Source of the DNA: Heterorhizobium halophytocola
GTDB lineage: Bacteria; Pseudomonadota; Alphaproteobacteria; Rhizobiales; Rhizobiaceae
Assembly: GCF_017873095.1 (NCBI RefSeq)
Contig: NZ_JAGGJU010000008.1
Location: 1 to 64,000 of the forward strand
DNA length: 64,000 nt
Reading direction: 5' to 3'
The notes beneath the pieces were generated by a model. It was given only the letters and a program-made list of their open reading frames with translations. It did no database searches and was not told the origin of the DNA. The position numbers and the translations under genes are program-made. Positions within the stretch are counted from its first letter, which is position 1. Each line of letters begins with the position of its first letter. Positions 53,771-63,511 of this stretch are shown here, in pieces.

Positions 53771-55183
53771 ATGACCGACACGCTCCAGATTGCATTGGAT
53801 GAACTCGCGGCATGCCTCGGTCCCGCCGGCTATCTTTCGGGGGACGATCGCCCCATGCGCAACCGCGCGGATGCAAGCGTCGGCGATCCTGTCGAACCGC
53901 TCGCGGTACTGCGCCCCGCCGACACGGCGCAGGTTGCCGCCGCCATGGCGATCTGTGCACGCCACCGCCTGCCGGTAACCGTGCAGGGCGGGTTGACGGG
54001 GCTTTGCGGCGGTGCGACGCCGACGGCCGGCAGCCTCGCCATGTCGATGGAGCGAATGCGCCGGATCGAGGAGGTCGATCCCGTCTCGATGACCATAACG
54101 GCCGAGGCTGGCGCAACCTTGCAGTCCCTGCAGCAGGCGGCCGATGCGCAGGGTCTTCTCTGCCCTGTCGATCTCGGCGCGCGCGGCACTTGCGCGATCG
54201 GCGGCAATGTCGCGACCAATGCCGGCGGCAACCGCGTGCTGCGCTACGGCATGACGCGCCAGTCGGTGCTCGGGCTGGAAGTGGTGCTGGCCGACGGCAC
54301 GGTGATCTCCAGTCTCGGCAAGATGCTGAAGAACAATGCCGGCTATGATCTGAAGCAGGTGTTCATCGGCTCGGAAGGCACGCTCGGAATCGTCACCCGC
54401 GTGGTGCTGGCGCTTGTGCCGAAGCCCGCCTGGACCGGTCTTGCCATGGTGGCGACACGGGATTTCGACGCGGCCATGGCATGCCTGATCGAGGCGCGCC
54501 GCAGCCTCGGGCCCGCACTGTCCGCCTTCGAGGTGATGTGGCCGGATTACTGGCGGATGGTAACACAGAACGTTCCTGGCTGCCGGGATCCGTTCGAGGC
54601 GGGCCATGGCTTCTATTTCCTGGTCGAGGTCGGCGGGCCGGATGGCGCGCGCGAGGAAGAGGCGTTCAAGGCATTCCTGCAGGGCGCCTTCGAAGCCGGC
54701 CTGATCGAGGACGCGGTGGTGGCGCAGTCGCTCGCGGACATGGAGCGGCTCTGGTCGATCCGCGACGCCAGCGCCGAGATCGAGCCGGTCCTGGGGGACC
54801 ACGAAAGCTTCGACGTCTCGATGTCGCCGGCGGTGCTCGGCGCTTTCGTCGAGGATGTGCGCGCGACCCTTTCAAAGACCCTTCCGGAGGCCCGTGCGGT
54901 GTTCTTCGGCCATGCGGCGGACGGCAATATCCACGTCATGGCCTCGGCGCCCGGCGGCACGGCCGCTATCCGGCATCGCGTCGAAGAGATCGTCTACGAC
55001 CGCACGCGCTGGTATTCCGGCAGCATTTCCGCCGAGCACGGCATCGGCAGTCTCAAGCGCAACTGGCTGTCCTGGTCCCGTTCCAAGCCCGAAATCGCCC
55101 TGATGCGGCGGCTGAAGGCAGCACTCGACCCGGACGGTCTGCTCAATCCCGGCAAAGTCTTGCCCCCAGAGGTGACCTCATGA
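53771..55183 (+). CDS. FAD-linked oxidase (GlcD/D-2-hydroxyacid dehydrogenase type)
   Basis: A 470-aa flavoprotein of the VAO/GlcD family. The FAD-binding N-terminal half has LPVTVQGGLTGLCGGATPTA and TCAIGGNVATNAGGNRVLRY. The C-terminal substrate/metal part has FFGHAADGNIHVMAS and SAEHGIGSLKRNW, whose His residues bind metal in related D-lactate and D-2-hydroxyglutarate dehydrogenases. It would oxidise a D-2-hydroxyacid to an oxo acid. It is coupled by ATGA to an aminotransferase that could use the product. The exact substrate is unknown. Confidence 0.9.
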   Translation: MTDTLQIALDELAACLGPAGYLSGDDRPMRNRADASVGDPVEPLAVLRPADTAQVAAAMAICARHRLPVTVQGGLTGLCGGATPTAGSLAMSMERMRRIEEVDPVSMTITAEAGATLQSLQQAADAQGLLCPVDLGARGTCAIGGNVATNAGGNRVLRYGMTRQSVLGLEVVLADGTVISSLGKMLKNNAGYDLKQVFIGSEGTLGIVTRVVLALVPKPAWTGLAMVATRDFDAAMACLIEARRSLGPALSAFEVMWPDYWRMVTQNVPGCRDPFEAGHGFYFLVEVGGPDGAREEEAFKAFLQGAFEAGLIEDAVVAQSLADMERLWSIRDASAEIEPVLGDHESFDVSMSPAVLGAFVEDVRATLSKTLPEARAVFFGHAADGNIHVMASAPGGTAAIRHRVEEIVYDRTRWYSGSISAEHGIGSLKRNWLSWSRSKPEIALMRRLKAALDPDGLLNPGKVLPPEVTS

Positions 55184-56361
55184 ACGACATGCCCGCACAC
55201 GTCCGCGTCAACCCGCTGGTCGAACGGCTCGCCCCGCCGCCGATCCCCGCCGTGCAAGCCTTCCTGCGCCGCTATGACGGCAGTGCCGGTCCGGTGATCG
55301 ACCTGTCCCAGGCGGTGCCGGGCTATCCGCCACATCCCGATCTCCTGGGCTGGCTGGCGGACGCGGCCGGCCGCCGGGATCTATGCGGCTATGGCGATAT
55401 CCAGGGGGAGCCGGTGCTGAGGAAAGCCTATGCGGCAGACGTCAACAGCGCCTATTCCGCAAATGTCGACGCGCGCCAGGTGCAGATCACGGCCGGCGGC
55501 AATCAGGCCTTTTTCGCGCTGGCGCTGGCCCTGCTGAAGCCCGGCGACGATGTTATCGTCATCCGACCCTATTATTTCAATCACGAGATGACCCTGCGCA
55601 TGCTGGGCGTCGGGGTCACACTGGTCGATGCGGATCCCGAAGAGGGGTTTTCACCTGTCGCCGCGCGTGTCGAGGCGGCGATCGGCGCCAATACCCGCGC
55701 CGTCTTCGTTGTCACCCCGAACAATCCGACCGGGGCGGTATACAGCCCGGAGCGGCTGGACGAACTCTACGAGGCCTGCAGGCGCCACGGCGTCGTGCTG
55801 GTCGCCGACGAAACCTACCGCGATTTCCTGCCGCCCGAATTGCCTGCCCCCCATGCACTGTTCGGCAAGCCGGACTGGCAGAGCCATTTTGTCCACCTCT
55901 ACAGCTTCTCCAAGGTGTTCTGCGTTCCGGGCCACCGGCTCGGAGCTCTCGTCTGCGGGGCAGAGGTCATGGAACAACTGGCAAAGGTCATGGACAATCT
56001 GCAGATCTGCGCTCCGCGCCCGGCGCAGCATGCCGTCGCTCTTGCTCTCGGCGCCCTGTCCGCCTGGCGTGAGGGCAACCGCCAGATCATTGATGCGCGT
56101 CGGCAGGCCTTCATCCACGCGATTGCGGCCCGGCCCGGCTGGCAGATCACCTCGATCGGCGCCTATTTCGCCTATCTGCGCCATCCTTTCGGCGAAGAGG
56201 GTGCGATGGCGGTGACCGAAAGGCTGGCCAGCGAATACGGCATCCTGATGCTGCCGGGCACCTGCTTCGGCGACAACCAGCAGGGCTATCTGCGGGCAGC
56301 CTTTGCCAATGCCGATGTGGAAGTCATCCGCACGCTCGCAACCCGGTTGCCGACGCCGTGA
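55180..56361 (+). CDS. Class I/II PLP-dependent aminotransferase
   Basis: A 393-aa fold-type I aminotransferase. YGDIQGEPVLRKAYA and ITAGGNQAFFALALAL are early motifs, VTPNNPTGAVYSPERL and VLVADETYRDFLP are the PLP-contacting segments, and the Schiff-base Lys lies in YSFSKVFCVPGHRLG (about residue 246). It begins inside the stop codon of the FAD oxidase, so the two act together: oxidation of a hydroxyacid then amination, or the reverse. The amino donor is not deducible. Confidence 0.9.
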   Translation: MNDMPAHVRVNPLVERLAPPPIPAVQAFLRRYDGSAGPVIDLSQAVPGYPPHPDLLGWLADAAGRRDLCGYGDIQGEPVLRKAYAADVNSAYSANVDARQVQITAGGNQAFFALALALLKPGDDVIVIRPYYFNHEMTLRMLGVGVTLVDADPEEGFSPVAARVEAAIGANTRAVFVVTPNNPTGAVYSPERLDELYEACRRHGVVLVADETYRDFLPPELPAPHALFGKPDWQSHFVHLYSFSKVFCVPGHRLGALVCGAEVMEQLAKVMDNLQICAPRPAQHAVALALGALSAWREGNRQIIDARRQAFIHAIAARPGWQITSIGAYFAYLRHPFGEEGAMAVTERLASEYGILMLPGTCFGDNQQGYLRAAFANADVEVIRTLATRLPTP

Positions 56362-56464
56362 CTGGGCGGTCCAGACCACGGATTTCAGGGTGCCAGCGGA
56401 TTTTGCCAAGTCACAATCGGCGACCCCTGTGGTATCGGGAGATCTACCGCTATTGCAGGAGATC

Positions 56465-57850
56465 ATGATGGATACTGCCCTTCAGTCCAACGACATTCGC
56501 GACGTGATCGAAGCGGACAGGGCCCATGTCTGGCATCATATGAGCCAGCACAAGCCCTATGAGACCGTCGATCCGAAGATCTATATCGAAGGCAAGGGCA
56601 TGCGCGTCTGGGATGCTGCGGGCCGCGAATACCTCGATGCGGTCTCGGGCGGGGTGTGGACCGTAAATGTCGGCTTCGGCCGGGAAAGCATTGCCGATGC
56701 GGTGCGCGACCAGCTTGTGAAGCTCAACTATTTCGCCAATTCCGCCGGCTCCGTGCCCGGCGCCCTGTTCGCCGAAAAGCTGATCTCGAAAATGCCCGGC
56801 ATGAGCCGCGTCTACTATTCGAACTCGGGCTCGGAGGCCAACGAGAAGGTGTTCAAGATGGTGCGCCAGATGGCCCATCGTCACCATGGCGGCAACAAGT
56901 GGAAGATCCTCTACCGCGAGCGCGATTATCACGGCACGACCCTGGCGACGCTGGCCGCTGCCGGCCAGCCGCAGCGGCGCGAACAATATGGCCCGATGCC
57001 GCCCGGTTTCGTCGAGGTGCCGCATTGCCTGGAATATCGTGGACAGTATGGCGATATCGACAATTACGGCGAGCGCGCTGCCGACGCGATCGAGGCGGTG
57101 ATCCTGCGCGAAGGCCCTGACACGGTCGGGCTGCTCTGCCTCGAGCCGGTCACCGCCGGCGGTGGCGTCATCGTGCCGCCCAAGGGATACTGGGACCGCG
57201 TGCAGGAGATCTGCAGGCGCTACGACGTGCTGCTCCACATCGACGAGGTCGTCTGCGGCGTCGGGCGCACCGGCAAATGGTTCGGCTACCAGCATTTCGG
57301 CGTCGAGCCGGATTTCGTCACCATGGCCAAGGGCGTGGCCTCGGGCTATGCCGCGATTTCCTGCACCGTGACGACCGAGAAGATCTTCAACCTGTTCAAG
57401 GACGACCCGTCCGATCCGATGTCCTTCTTCCGCGACATCTCGACGTTTGGCGGCTGTGTCGCCGGACCGGCGGCCGCGCTGGAAAACATGCGGATCATCG
57501 AGGACGAGAACCTGCTGGAAAACGTGACGGCGATGGGCGAGCGGCTGCTGGCCAATCTGCGGGTCCTGCAAGAAAAACATCCGGTGATCGGCGAGGTTCG
57601 CGGCCTCGGGCTTTTCTGTGGCGCCGAACTGGTTGCCGACCGCTCCACCAAGCAACCGGTGACCGAGCCCGAGGTGCAGGCCGTGATTGCCGGCTGCCTG
57701 GCGGAAGGCGTGATCATCGGCGCCACCAACCGCTCGCTGCCGGGCCTGAACAACACGCTGTGCCTCAGCCCGGCGCTGATCGCCACGCCCACGGACATCG
57801 ACGCCATTACCGCGGCGATCGACATCGCGCTCGCCAAGGTTTTCGGATAG
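56465..57850 (+). CDS. tpa: Taurine:pyruvate aminotransferase (class III)
   Basis: A 461-aa class III aminotransferase. The N-terminal stretch VIEADRAHVWHHMSQHKPYE and VSGGVWTVNVGFGRESIADA match taurine:pyruvate aminotransferases as I remember them. The PLP Lys lies in FVTMAKGVASGYAAISC, preceded by LLHIDEVVCGVGRTGKWFGY. I chose the ATG at 56465 with AGGAG upstream; an ATG three bases later is equivalent. It transfers the amino group of taurine to pyruvate, giving L-alanine and sulfoacetaldehyde. The facing isfD and isfE genes handle the product. Confidence 0.87.
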   Translation: MMDTALQSNDIRDVIEADRAHVWHHMSQHKPYETVDPKIYIEGKGMRVWDAAGREYLDAVSGGVWTVNVGFGRESIADAVRDQLVKLNYFANSAGSVPGALFAEKLISKMPGMSRVYYSNSGSEANEKVFKMVRQMAHRHHGGNKWKILYRERDYHGTTLATLAAAGQPQRREQYGPMPPGFVEVPHCLEYRGQYGDIDNYGERAADAIEAVILREGPDTVGLLCLEPVTAGGGVIVPPKGYWDRVQEICRRYDVLLHIDEVVCGVGRTGKWFGYQHFGVEPDFVTMAKGVASGYAAISCTVTTEKIFNLFKDDPSDPMSFFRDISTFGGCVAGPAAALENMRIIEDENLLENVTAMGERLLANLRVLQEKHPVIGEVRGLGLFCGAELVADRSTKQPVTEPEVQAVIAGCLAEGVIIGATNRSLPGLNNTLCLSPALIATPTDIDAITAAIDIALAKVFG

Positions 57851-57878
57851 GCAGCGTCGAGCCACAGCTTCAGAATGC

Positions 57879-57913
57879 AAAAAGCCCGGACGCGGCCAAG
57901 CGTCCGGGCTTTT
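57879..57913. terminator. Bidirectional terminator between tpa and isfD
   Basis: AAAAAGCCCGGACGC and GCGTCCGGGCTTTT form a perfect stem with a 6-base loop, with A and T runs on the two flanks. It lies between the convergent tpa and isfED transcripts and can end both. Confidence 0.93.
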
Positions 57914-57936
57914 CCGTGCATGCGTCCTTTAATGCA

Positions 57937-58695
57937 TCATGCGTCTTCGCGATGCACCTGCAGCGGCGCCCAGGACTGGCTGACCGGCATGATCTCGACG
58001 CTGTTGATATTGACATGGGCGGGCAGCGAGGCGACCCAATAGATGGTTTCGGCGATGTCTTCCGGCTGCAGCGGATTGGCGCCCTTGTAGAGCTTGTCAT
58101 AGGCCGCCTGGTCGCCGCCGGTGCGCACCAGGGTGAATTCGCTTTCCGACAGGCCGGGCTCGATCGAAGTGACGCGCACGCCGTGCTTCGACAGATCCGA
58201 TCGCAGGCCGAAGGAGAACTGCTGGACGAAGGCCTTGGTGGCGCCATAGACATTGCCGCCCGGATAGGGCCAGTTCGACGCGATCGACGCGAGATTGACC
58301 ACCAGCCCACGGCGGGCGATCAGGGTGTCGAGCGCCAGACGCGTCATCGTCACGAGACCGGTGACATTGGTGTCGATCATCGTCTTCCAGTCTGCAAGCT
58401 GCGCAGTGTCGGCCGGACCGGTGCCGAGGGCCAGCCCGGCATTGTTGATCAGTGCGTCGAAGCTCTTGAAGTCTTCCGGCAGCGAGGCGAGGGCGGCCCT
58501 GGTGGCGGCTTCGTCGCGAATGTCGAAGCAGAGCGCATGGGCGCGGACGGGACCGCCGAGTTCTTCGACCAGCGCATCCAGCCGCGCCTGCCGGCGCCCG
58601 GTCAGGACGACATTCCAGCCCTCCTTGACGAAGCGTTTTGCGATGGCTTTGCCGAAGCCTGCAGTGGCGCCGGTAATGAGTGCGACCTTGGACAT
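57937..58695 (-). CDS. isfD: Sulfoacetaldehyde reductase IsfD (SDR family)
   Basis: A 252-aa short-chain dehydrogenase. It has VALITGATAGFGKAIAKRF (cofactor motif), LINNAGLALGTGPAD, catalytic Tyr/Lys in VYGATKAFVQQF (about residue 150), and the C-terminal stretches ESEFTLVRTGGDQAAYDKLY and HVNINSVEIMPVSQSW. As I recall it, these last match IsfD of Klebsiella and Chromohalobacter closely. YdfG-type 3-hydroxyacid dehydrogenases are the near relatives, so that is the alternative. The ATG at 58695 is 16 bases after isfE. It reduces sulfoacetaldehyde to isethionate. Confidence 0.85.
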   Translation of the reverse strand: MSKVALITGATAGFGKAIAKRFVKEGWNVVLTGRRQARLDALVEELGGPVRAHALCFDIRDEAATRAALASLPEDFKSFDALINNAGLALGTGPADTAQLADWKTMIDTNVTGLVTMTRLALDTLIARRGLVVNLASIASNWPYPGGNVYGATKAFVQQFSFGLRSDLSKHGVRVTSIEPGLSESEFTLVRTGGDQAAYDKLYKGANPLQPEDIAETIYWVASLPAHVNINSVEIMPVSQSWAPLQVHREDA

Positions 58696-58711
58696 GAGGG
58701 GGCCTTTCTGA

Positions 58712-59455
58712 TCAGATGACGGTAAATGCGTGAACGGCTTCGATGAGGCCGACTGCGGCGACAAGCACCAGGCCGCCGACGCAGACGCGCTGCCAGACTG
58801 AGGCCGGCAACCGGCGGGACAGGAGGTGACCTGCGGCAAAGCCGAGCAGGGTGAGCGGGCAGTAGACCGCCAGCAGGGACATGAGGTTCGGATCTGAATG
58901 GCCGGTCAGCAGACGGCTTGCAAGGGCAAAGAGATCTACGACGCCGAAAAATACCGCCAGGGTGCCACGGATATGGGGCCGCTGCGTGCCGCCGGCCAGA
59001 AGCCAGGCGGCCACCAGCGGACCGCCGACCGCAAAAGCCGAAAGAAAGACGCCGACGACGAAGCCGATCACCAGTCCGAGCGAAGGGCGCGCCAGCCAGG
59101 CAGGTGGCTGGCGGATCATGGCGATGCCGGCCGCCAGCATGACGATCAGCGCCACCATCAGCCGCCCGATGTCGGGATCAAGGCGATGGGCGATCAGGTT
59201 ACCGCAAAGGGCTCCGGCGATACCGGCTGCAAGCAGCAGTCTGGCCGCGTTCCAGTCCACCGACCCGTGCTTTCGATCCATCAGGATGAAGGCGGTCAGC
59301 ATCAGATCGTTGACCAGGATGAACGGGACACTGGCGGATGGGGCAAAGCCCAGGGCGGCAAGGCCAAGGGCTGCCGCCAGCGCATAGCCGAAACCGGTGA
59401 CGCCGCGAAAGGCGCCGGCGACCGCCGTCAGAACTCCGATTGCAAGCTGATCCAT
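58712..59455 (-). CDS. isfE: TauE/SafE-family exporter, probable isethionate exporter IsfE
   Basis: A 247-aa membrane protein of the TauE/SafE (DUF81) family with 7-8 hydrophobic segments (from IGVLTAVAGAFRGVTGFGYA through LVIGFVVGVFLSAFAVGG to LVLVAAVGLIEAVHA). FRGVTGFGYA and AVGGPLVAAWLL are family-like repeats. The ATG at 59455 is chosen over a longer frame to 59518, which has no membrane start. First gene of the isfE-isfD pair, facing tpa. It should export isethionate so that the sulfonate is not degraded; sulfite export is the alternative role in the family. Confidence 0.78.
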   Translation of the reverse strand: MDQLAIGVLTAVAGAFRGVTGFGYALAAALGLAALGFAPSASVPFILVNDLMLTAFILMDRKHGSVDWNAARLLLAAGIAGALCGNLIAHRLDPDIGRLMVALIVMLAAGIAMIRQPPAWLARPSLGLVIGFVVGVFLSAFAVGGPLVAAWLLAGGTQRPHIRGTLAVFFGVVDLFALASRLLTGHSDPNLMSLLAVYCPLTLLGFAAGHLLSRRLPASVWQRVCVGGLVLVAAVGLIEAVHAFTVI

Positions 59456-59602
59456 CTCTCTGCCCGGGCGTTGGAACCCGAACGGTTTCGCCAGCCCTAT
59501 TCTATCGGGCAGGTACAAGCCGCGGACAGAGCCAGAGACAGTCGACCGCTGGGCCAGGCACGGTCGAGAGGCGATGCCGAGGCGGACCGGCGCCCGCTTG
59601 CC

Positions 59603-60718
59603 CTACCGGACGATGCGGCCGCCGGTCATCGGTTCGGCGACACCCGTCGTCGTCGGAAAGCTGATCGGCAGACCGCGCAGCCGGCGAACCGCGAGAAAGG
59701 CGAAGAGTTCGGCTTCGACAGCATCGCCGCGCCAGCCGAGATCGTCAGCGTTGACGGCTTCGACGCCTGCCCGTTGCCGGATCATCTCCATCAGCACGGG
59801 ATTGTGTCGCCCGCCACCGCTGACGGCAAGCCGTGACGGGCGCGCGGGCAACAGGTCCAGCGCCTTGCCGACGGCCGAGGCGGTAAAGGCCGTCAGGGTC
59901 GCAGCACCATCCTCGGGCGAAAGACCGTCGGCCATGGACGCGGTGAAACTGAAGCGATCGAGCGATTTCGGATAGGGCGTCGTCATGTAGGCATGCTCCA
60001 GCAAGGCGGCCAGCCGTGCCTCATCCACCGCGCCTTGCCTGGCGAGCGCGCCGTCGCGGTCCATCTCGCCCAGCCCGTGCTGCTTCATCCAGTCGTTGAT
60101 CGGCGCATTGGCTGGCCCTGTGTCGAAGGCGATCACCTGATGCTTGCCGTCGGTCCAGGTAATGTTGCCGACGCCGCCGAGATTGAGGATGGCGGCATCA
60201 CCGACATTGCCGACGCTCTTCAAGAGCGCCGCATGATAGCTGGCTGCAAGCGGTGCGCCCTGGCCGCCGGCCGCGACATCGGCACTCCGGAAGTCATAGA
60301 CGACCGGGATGCCGAGGATGGATTGCATCAGCCGACCATCGCCGAGCTGTCGGGTCGCGCCGATCCGCCCGGCGGTCGGTGCCCGGTGCAGCACCGTCTG
60401 GCCGTGAAATCCGACCGCGCCGATATCGCAATTGGTGAGCCCAGCCTGCTGGATCAGGTCGGCGACCGCCATGGCTTGGGCGCGGGTGATCCGTCCCTCG
60501 GCCTCGCGGAAGATCGCGGGCTCCGGCCCGCTGAAGTTCCATGCGCGCGCGGCCTGCAGCGTCTCCTCCAGCAGCCGTCGCACGTCATCGGCATAGGGCA
60601 TGAGGGCATAGGTTCCGAAGGTCTGGATCCGTTCTCCATCGGTCTTCAGCAGTGCCACATCGATATTGCCGTCGAGGACGGTACCGGTCATCAGTCCAAC
60701 TGCCCAGATCGGCTCCAT
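59603..60718 (-). CDS. anmK: Anhydro-N-acetylmuramic acid kinase-like protein
   Basis: A 371-aa ASKHA-fold kinase. The phosphate loop is [18 protein letters not shown], and [45 protein letters not shown] and [14 protein letters not shown] are AnmK family segments. Canonical AnmK, from memory, reads GTSxDGxD in the first loop; here it is GTVLDGNID with one extra residue, so this is a divergent form. The ATG at 60718 is chosen. AnmK recycles anhydro-MurNAc from peptidoglycan to MurNAc 6-phosphate; no other recycling gene is adjacent. Confidence 0.85.
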   Translation of the reverse strand: MEPIWAVGLMTGTVLDGNIDVALLKTDGERIQTFGTYALMPYADDVRRLLEETLQAARAWNFSGPEPAIFREAEGRITRAQAMAVADLIQQAGLTNCDIGAVGFHGQTVLHRAPTAGRIGATRQLGDGRLMQSILGIPVVYDFRSADVAAGGQGAPLAASYHAALLKSVGNVGDAAILNLGGVGNITWTDGKHQVIAFDTGPANAPINDWMKQHGLGEMDRDGALARQGAVDEARLAALLEHAYMTTPYPKSLDRFSFTASMADGLSPEDGAATLTAFTASAVGKALDLLPARPSRLAVSGGGRHNPVLMEMIRQRAGVEAVNADDLGWRGDAVEAELFAFLAVRRLRGLPISFPTTTGVAEPMTGGRIVR

Positions 60719-60900
60719 GTCACGTCTCCTCACTTGCCGACACGCATTCGGTCTCTTCGGCTTCGCGCGTCCTCGGGGTAACGTCAAGCCGTGGCCGGTA
60801 AAAGGCCGGCCCGTGAAAGAGCACTAGAGGCCGCAGCATTGTGTCCTGCAAAAGGCGAAGAACGGTGCAGCCGGGCGTGGACACAGGTTGGCGCGATACG

Positions 60901-60933
60901 AAAAAGGCCACCGACCTCGAAGGATCGGTGGCC
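60901..60933 (-). terminator. Rho-independent terminator of msrA
   Basis: Read on the minus strand, GGCCACCGA (60933-60925) pairs with TCGGTGGCC (60914-60906) and is followed by TTTTT (60905-60901). It lies 25 bases after the msrA stop codon. Confidence 0.9.
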
Positions 60934-60957
60934 TATACTGCACGCCTGCCTGATGGA

Positions 60958-61464
60958 TCAGGCGGCGCGGCGCGGCAGCTTCCAGTTCGGTCGGGGGAAA
61001 TGGCAGGTGTAGCCGCTCGGATAGCGTTCCAGATAATCCTGGTGCTCCGGCTCGGCTTCCCAGAAATCGCCGACGGGCTCGACCTCGGTCACCACCTTGC
61101 CGGGCCAGAGGTTCGACGCATCGACATCCGCGATCGTGTCTTCCGCCACCTTCTTCTGCTCGTCGCTGGTGTAGTAGATCGCCGAGCGATAGCTCATGCC
61201 CCGGTCATTGCCCTGACGGTTCAGCGTGCTCGGATCGTGGATCTGAAAGAAGAATTCCAGGATGTCGCGGTAGCTGGTCTTTGCCGGGTCGAAGATAATC
61301 TCGATGCCTTCGGCATGGGTGCCGTGATTGCGATAGGTCGCATGTTCCACATCGCCGCCGGTATAACCGACCCGGGTGGAGACCACGCCGGGCATCCGGC
61401 GGATCAATTGCTGCATGCCCCAGAAGCATCCGCCCGCCAGGACTGCGCGTTCAGTCGTCGTCAT
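60958..61464 (-). CDS. msrA: Peptide-methionine (S)-S-oxide reductase MsrA
   Basis: A 168-aa MsrA with the catalytic motif [12 protein letters not shown] (Cys at about residue 13), [15 protein letters not shown] and the family [13 protein letters not shown] C-terminus. The ATG at 61464 has AAGGAGG upstream. It reduces methionine S-sulfoxide in proteins using thioredoxin. Single-gene unit closed by its own terminator. Confidence 0.97.
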   Translation of the reverse strand: MTTTERAVLAGGCFWGMQQLIRRMPGVVSTRVGYTGGDVEHATYRNHGTHAEGIEIIFDPAKTSYRDILEFFFQIHDPSTLNRQGNDRGMSYRSAIYYTSDEQKKVAEDTIADVDASNLWPGKVVTEVEPVGDFWEAEPEHQDYLERYPSGYTCHFPRPNWKLPRRAA

Positions 61465-61598
61465 GCCATCCTCCTTTGGGAAAAGTTTTCGTTCCCTGCA
61501 TAGATAGGACGTCTGCCCGCGGGATCCAAACGTCCCGTGCAGAAGAAACACAGATGTGATCGACGACGCCAGGCCTGGAACCGCAACCGGCCCTGCTA

Positions 61599-62654
61599 TC
61601 AGCTCCGTAGGCTGCGGCCGGCCGCGTCGAAAGGATGAAGCGAGGCCGCGCTCGCCCCGAGCGCCACCGACGTGCCGATCGGGATCTGGCTTCGTCCGGA
61701 AACCCGAAACAGGATGGGAAGCTGGCTGGCCGTCCTGGCGTGAACGTAGCTTTCGGCACCGACCAGTTCGATTGCCTCCACCGTTGCGTCGATCCTGAGC
61801 GCCTGATCGGCAGGCGCCTCGTCGATCAGGTGAAGGTCTTCCGGACGAACGCCGACCGTTGCGAGACCGGCCTGGCCGAAGGCGGCGTCGGACAATTGCA
61901 TGGCTGCCTGCCCGGCCTGCACCGTAAGCAGGTTCATCGAGGGCGAGCCGATAAAGGTCGCGACGAAGGTGCTCGCGGGACGTTCGTAGAGTTCGATCGG
62001 GGTTCCCACCTGCTCGATCCGGCCGCCGTTCAGCACCACCAGCCGGTCGGCGAGCGTCATCGCCTCCATCTGGTCGTGGGTGACGTATACGCTGGTGGTC
62101 GCAAGCGAACGCTGCAGCCGCTTGATCTCCACCCGCATCTGGGTGCGCAGCTTGGCATCGAGATTGGAGAGCGGTTCGTCGAAGAGAAAGGCCGAGGGTT
62201 CCCGCACGATTGCCCGACCCATCGCCACGCGCTGGCGCTGACCGCCGGACAGCTGACGCGGCTTGCGGTCGAGATAGGGCGTGATCTCCAGCGCGGCGGC
62301 CGCCTCGCCGATGCGGCGTTCGATCTCGTCCTTCGGCGTGTTGCGGTTCTTCAGACCGTAGGCGAGATTCTGGCGCACCGTCATATGCGGATAGAGCGCA
62401 TAGTTCTGGAACACCATGGCGATATCGCGCCCTGCCGGTTCGAGGTCGTTGACCACGCGGTCGCCGATGGAGATCTCGCCGGAGGTAATGCTCTCCAGCC
62501 CGGCGATCATCCGCAGCAGGGTGGACTTGCCGCAGCCGGACGGACCGACGAGCACCACCAGTTCGCCATCGGCAATGTCGAGCGATACGCCCTTGATCGC
62601 CTCGACATTGCCCGCATAGACCTTGCGAACCGCGTTCAGTCGAATTCCAGCCAT
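61599..62654 (-). CDS. ugpC: ABC transporter ATP-binding protein, UgpC/MalK type
   Basis: A 351-aa CUT1 ATPase. Walker A is [11 protein letters not shown], the signature [16 protein letters not shown], Walker [14 protein letters not shown] and the H-loop [15 protein letters not shown]-terminal TOBE domain follows (from about residue 235, [11 protein letters not shown]). Its ATG overlaps the permease stop by one base (TAATG). The permease, permease, ATPase order fits ugpA-ugpE-ugpC, importing sn-glycerol 3-phosphate or its diesters; other CUT1 substrates cannot be excluded. Confidence 0.88.
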   Translation of the reverse strand: MAGIRLNAVRKVYAGNVEAIKGVSLDIADGELVVLVGPSGCGKSTLLRMIAGLESITSGEISIGDRVVNDLEPAGRDIAMVFQNYALYPHMTVRQNLAYGLKNRNTPKDEIERRIGEAAAALEITPYLDRKPRQLSGGQRQRVAMGRAIVREPSAFLFDEPLSNLDAKLRTQMRVEIKRLQRSLATTSVYVTHDQMEAMTLADRLVVLNGGRIEQVGTPIELYERPASTFVATFIGSPSMNLLTVQAGQAAMQLSDAAFGQAGLATVGVRPEDLHLIDEAPADQALRIDATVEAIELVGAESYVHARTASQLPILFRVSGRSQIPIGTSVALGASAASLHPFDAAGRSLRS

Positions 62655-63502
62655 TACTTTTCTGTCTCCACAAGACCTTTGACGAACCAGCGCTGCATCA
62701 GCACGACGACGAGGATGGGCGGGATGATCGCCAGGATCGCGGTGACCATCACATAGTTCCACGGGGTCGATGCATCGGCGAAATCGACCATCTTTCGCAG
62801 CCCGATGATGATCGTCGTCATCTGTGCATTGTTGGTGATGAGAAGCGGCCAGAGATACTGCGTCCAGCCGTAAATGAAGAGGATGACGAAGAGCGCCGCG
62901 ATATTGGTGCGCGACAGCGGAAACAGGATGTCGCGCATGAACCGCAGCGGTCCGGCATTGTCGATACGCGCGGCCTCGACCAGTTCGCCGGGAATGGTCA
63001 GGAAAAACTGGCGAAACAGGAAGGTTGCCGTTGCCGAGGCCATCAGCGGCAGGGTGAGACCTGCATAGGTGTCGATCATGCCGAGATTCACGATCACCCG
63101 GTAGGTCGGCAGGATCCGCACCTCGACCGGCAGCATCAGGGTGATGAAGATCATCCAGAAGAAGCCCATCCGGAAGGGGAAACGGAAGAACACGATGGCA
63201 AAGGCCGAGAGGAAGGAAATCGCGATCTTGCCGACCGCGATCAGCACGGCCACGACGAAGGTGTTGAACAGCATGCGTTCCAGGCTTACGCCCACGACGC
63301 GCTCGACGCCGCCCGACAGCGCACTGCCGTAATTTTCCAGAAATTGGCTGCCCGGAAGCAGCGAGATCGGCGGACGCAGGATCTCGCTTGATGTCATCGT
63401 CGAGGCGACGAAGGTGTAGTAGATCGGGAAGGCGACAATGATGATGCCGATCGCCAGAAGCAGGTGGCCAAGGGGTGCCGCTATGGGTCGTTTTTCGATC
63501 AT
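62654..63502 (-). CDS. ugpE: ABC transporter permease, UgpE type
   Basis: A 282-aa CUT1 permease. Six membrane segments run from [20 protein letters not shown] to [20 protein letters not shown]. The [20 protein letters not shown] coupling loop is present. The end VKGLVETEK and the [11 protein letters not shown] region resemble UgpE. It lies nine bases after the ugpA-type gene. Confidence 0.87.
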   Translation of the reverse strand: MIEKRPIAAPLGHLLLAIGIIIVAFPIYYTFVASTMTSSEILRPPISLLPGSQFLENYGSALSGGVERVVGVSLERMLFNTFVVAVLIAVGKIAISFLSAFAIVFFRFPFRMGFFWMIFITLMLPVEVRILPTYRVIVNLGMIDTYAGLTLPLMASATATFLFRQFFLTIPGELVEAARIDNAGPLRFMRDILFPLSRTNIAALFVILFIYGWTQYLWPLLITNNAQMTTIIIGLRKMVDFADASTPWNYVMVTAILAIIPPILVVVLMQRWFVKGLVETEK

Positions 63503-63511
63503 CCGGACACC

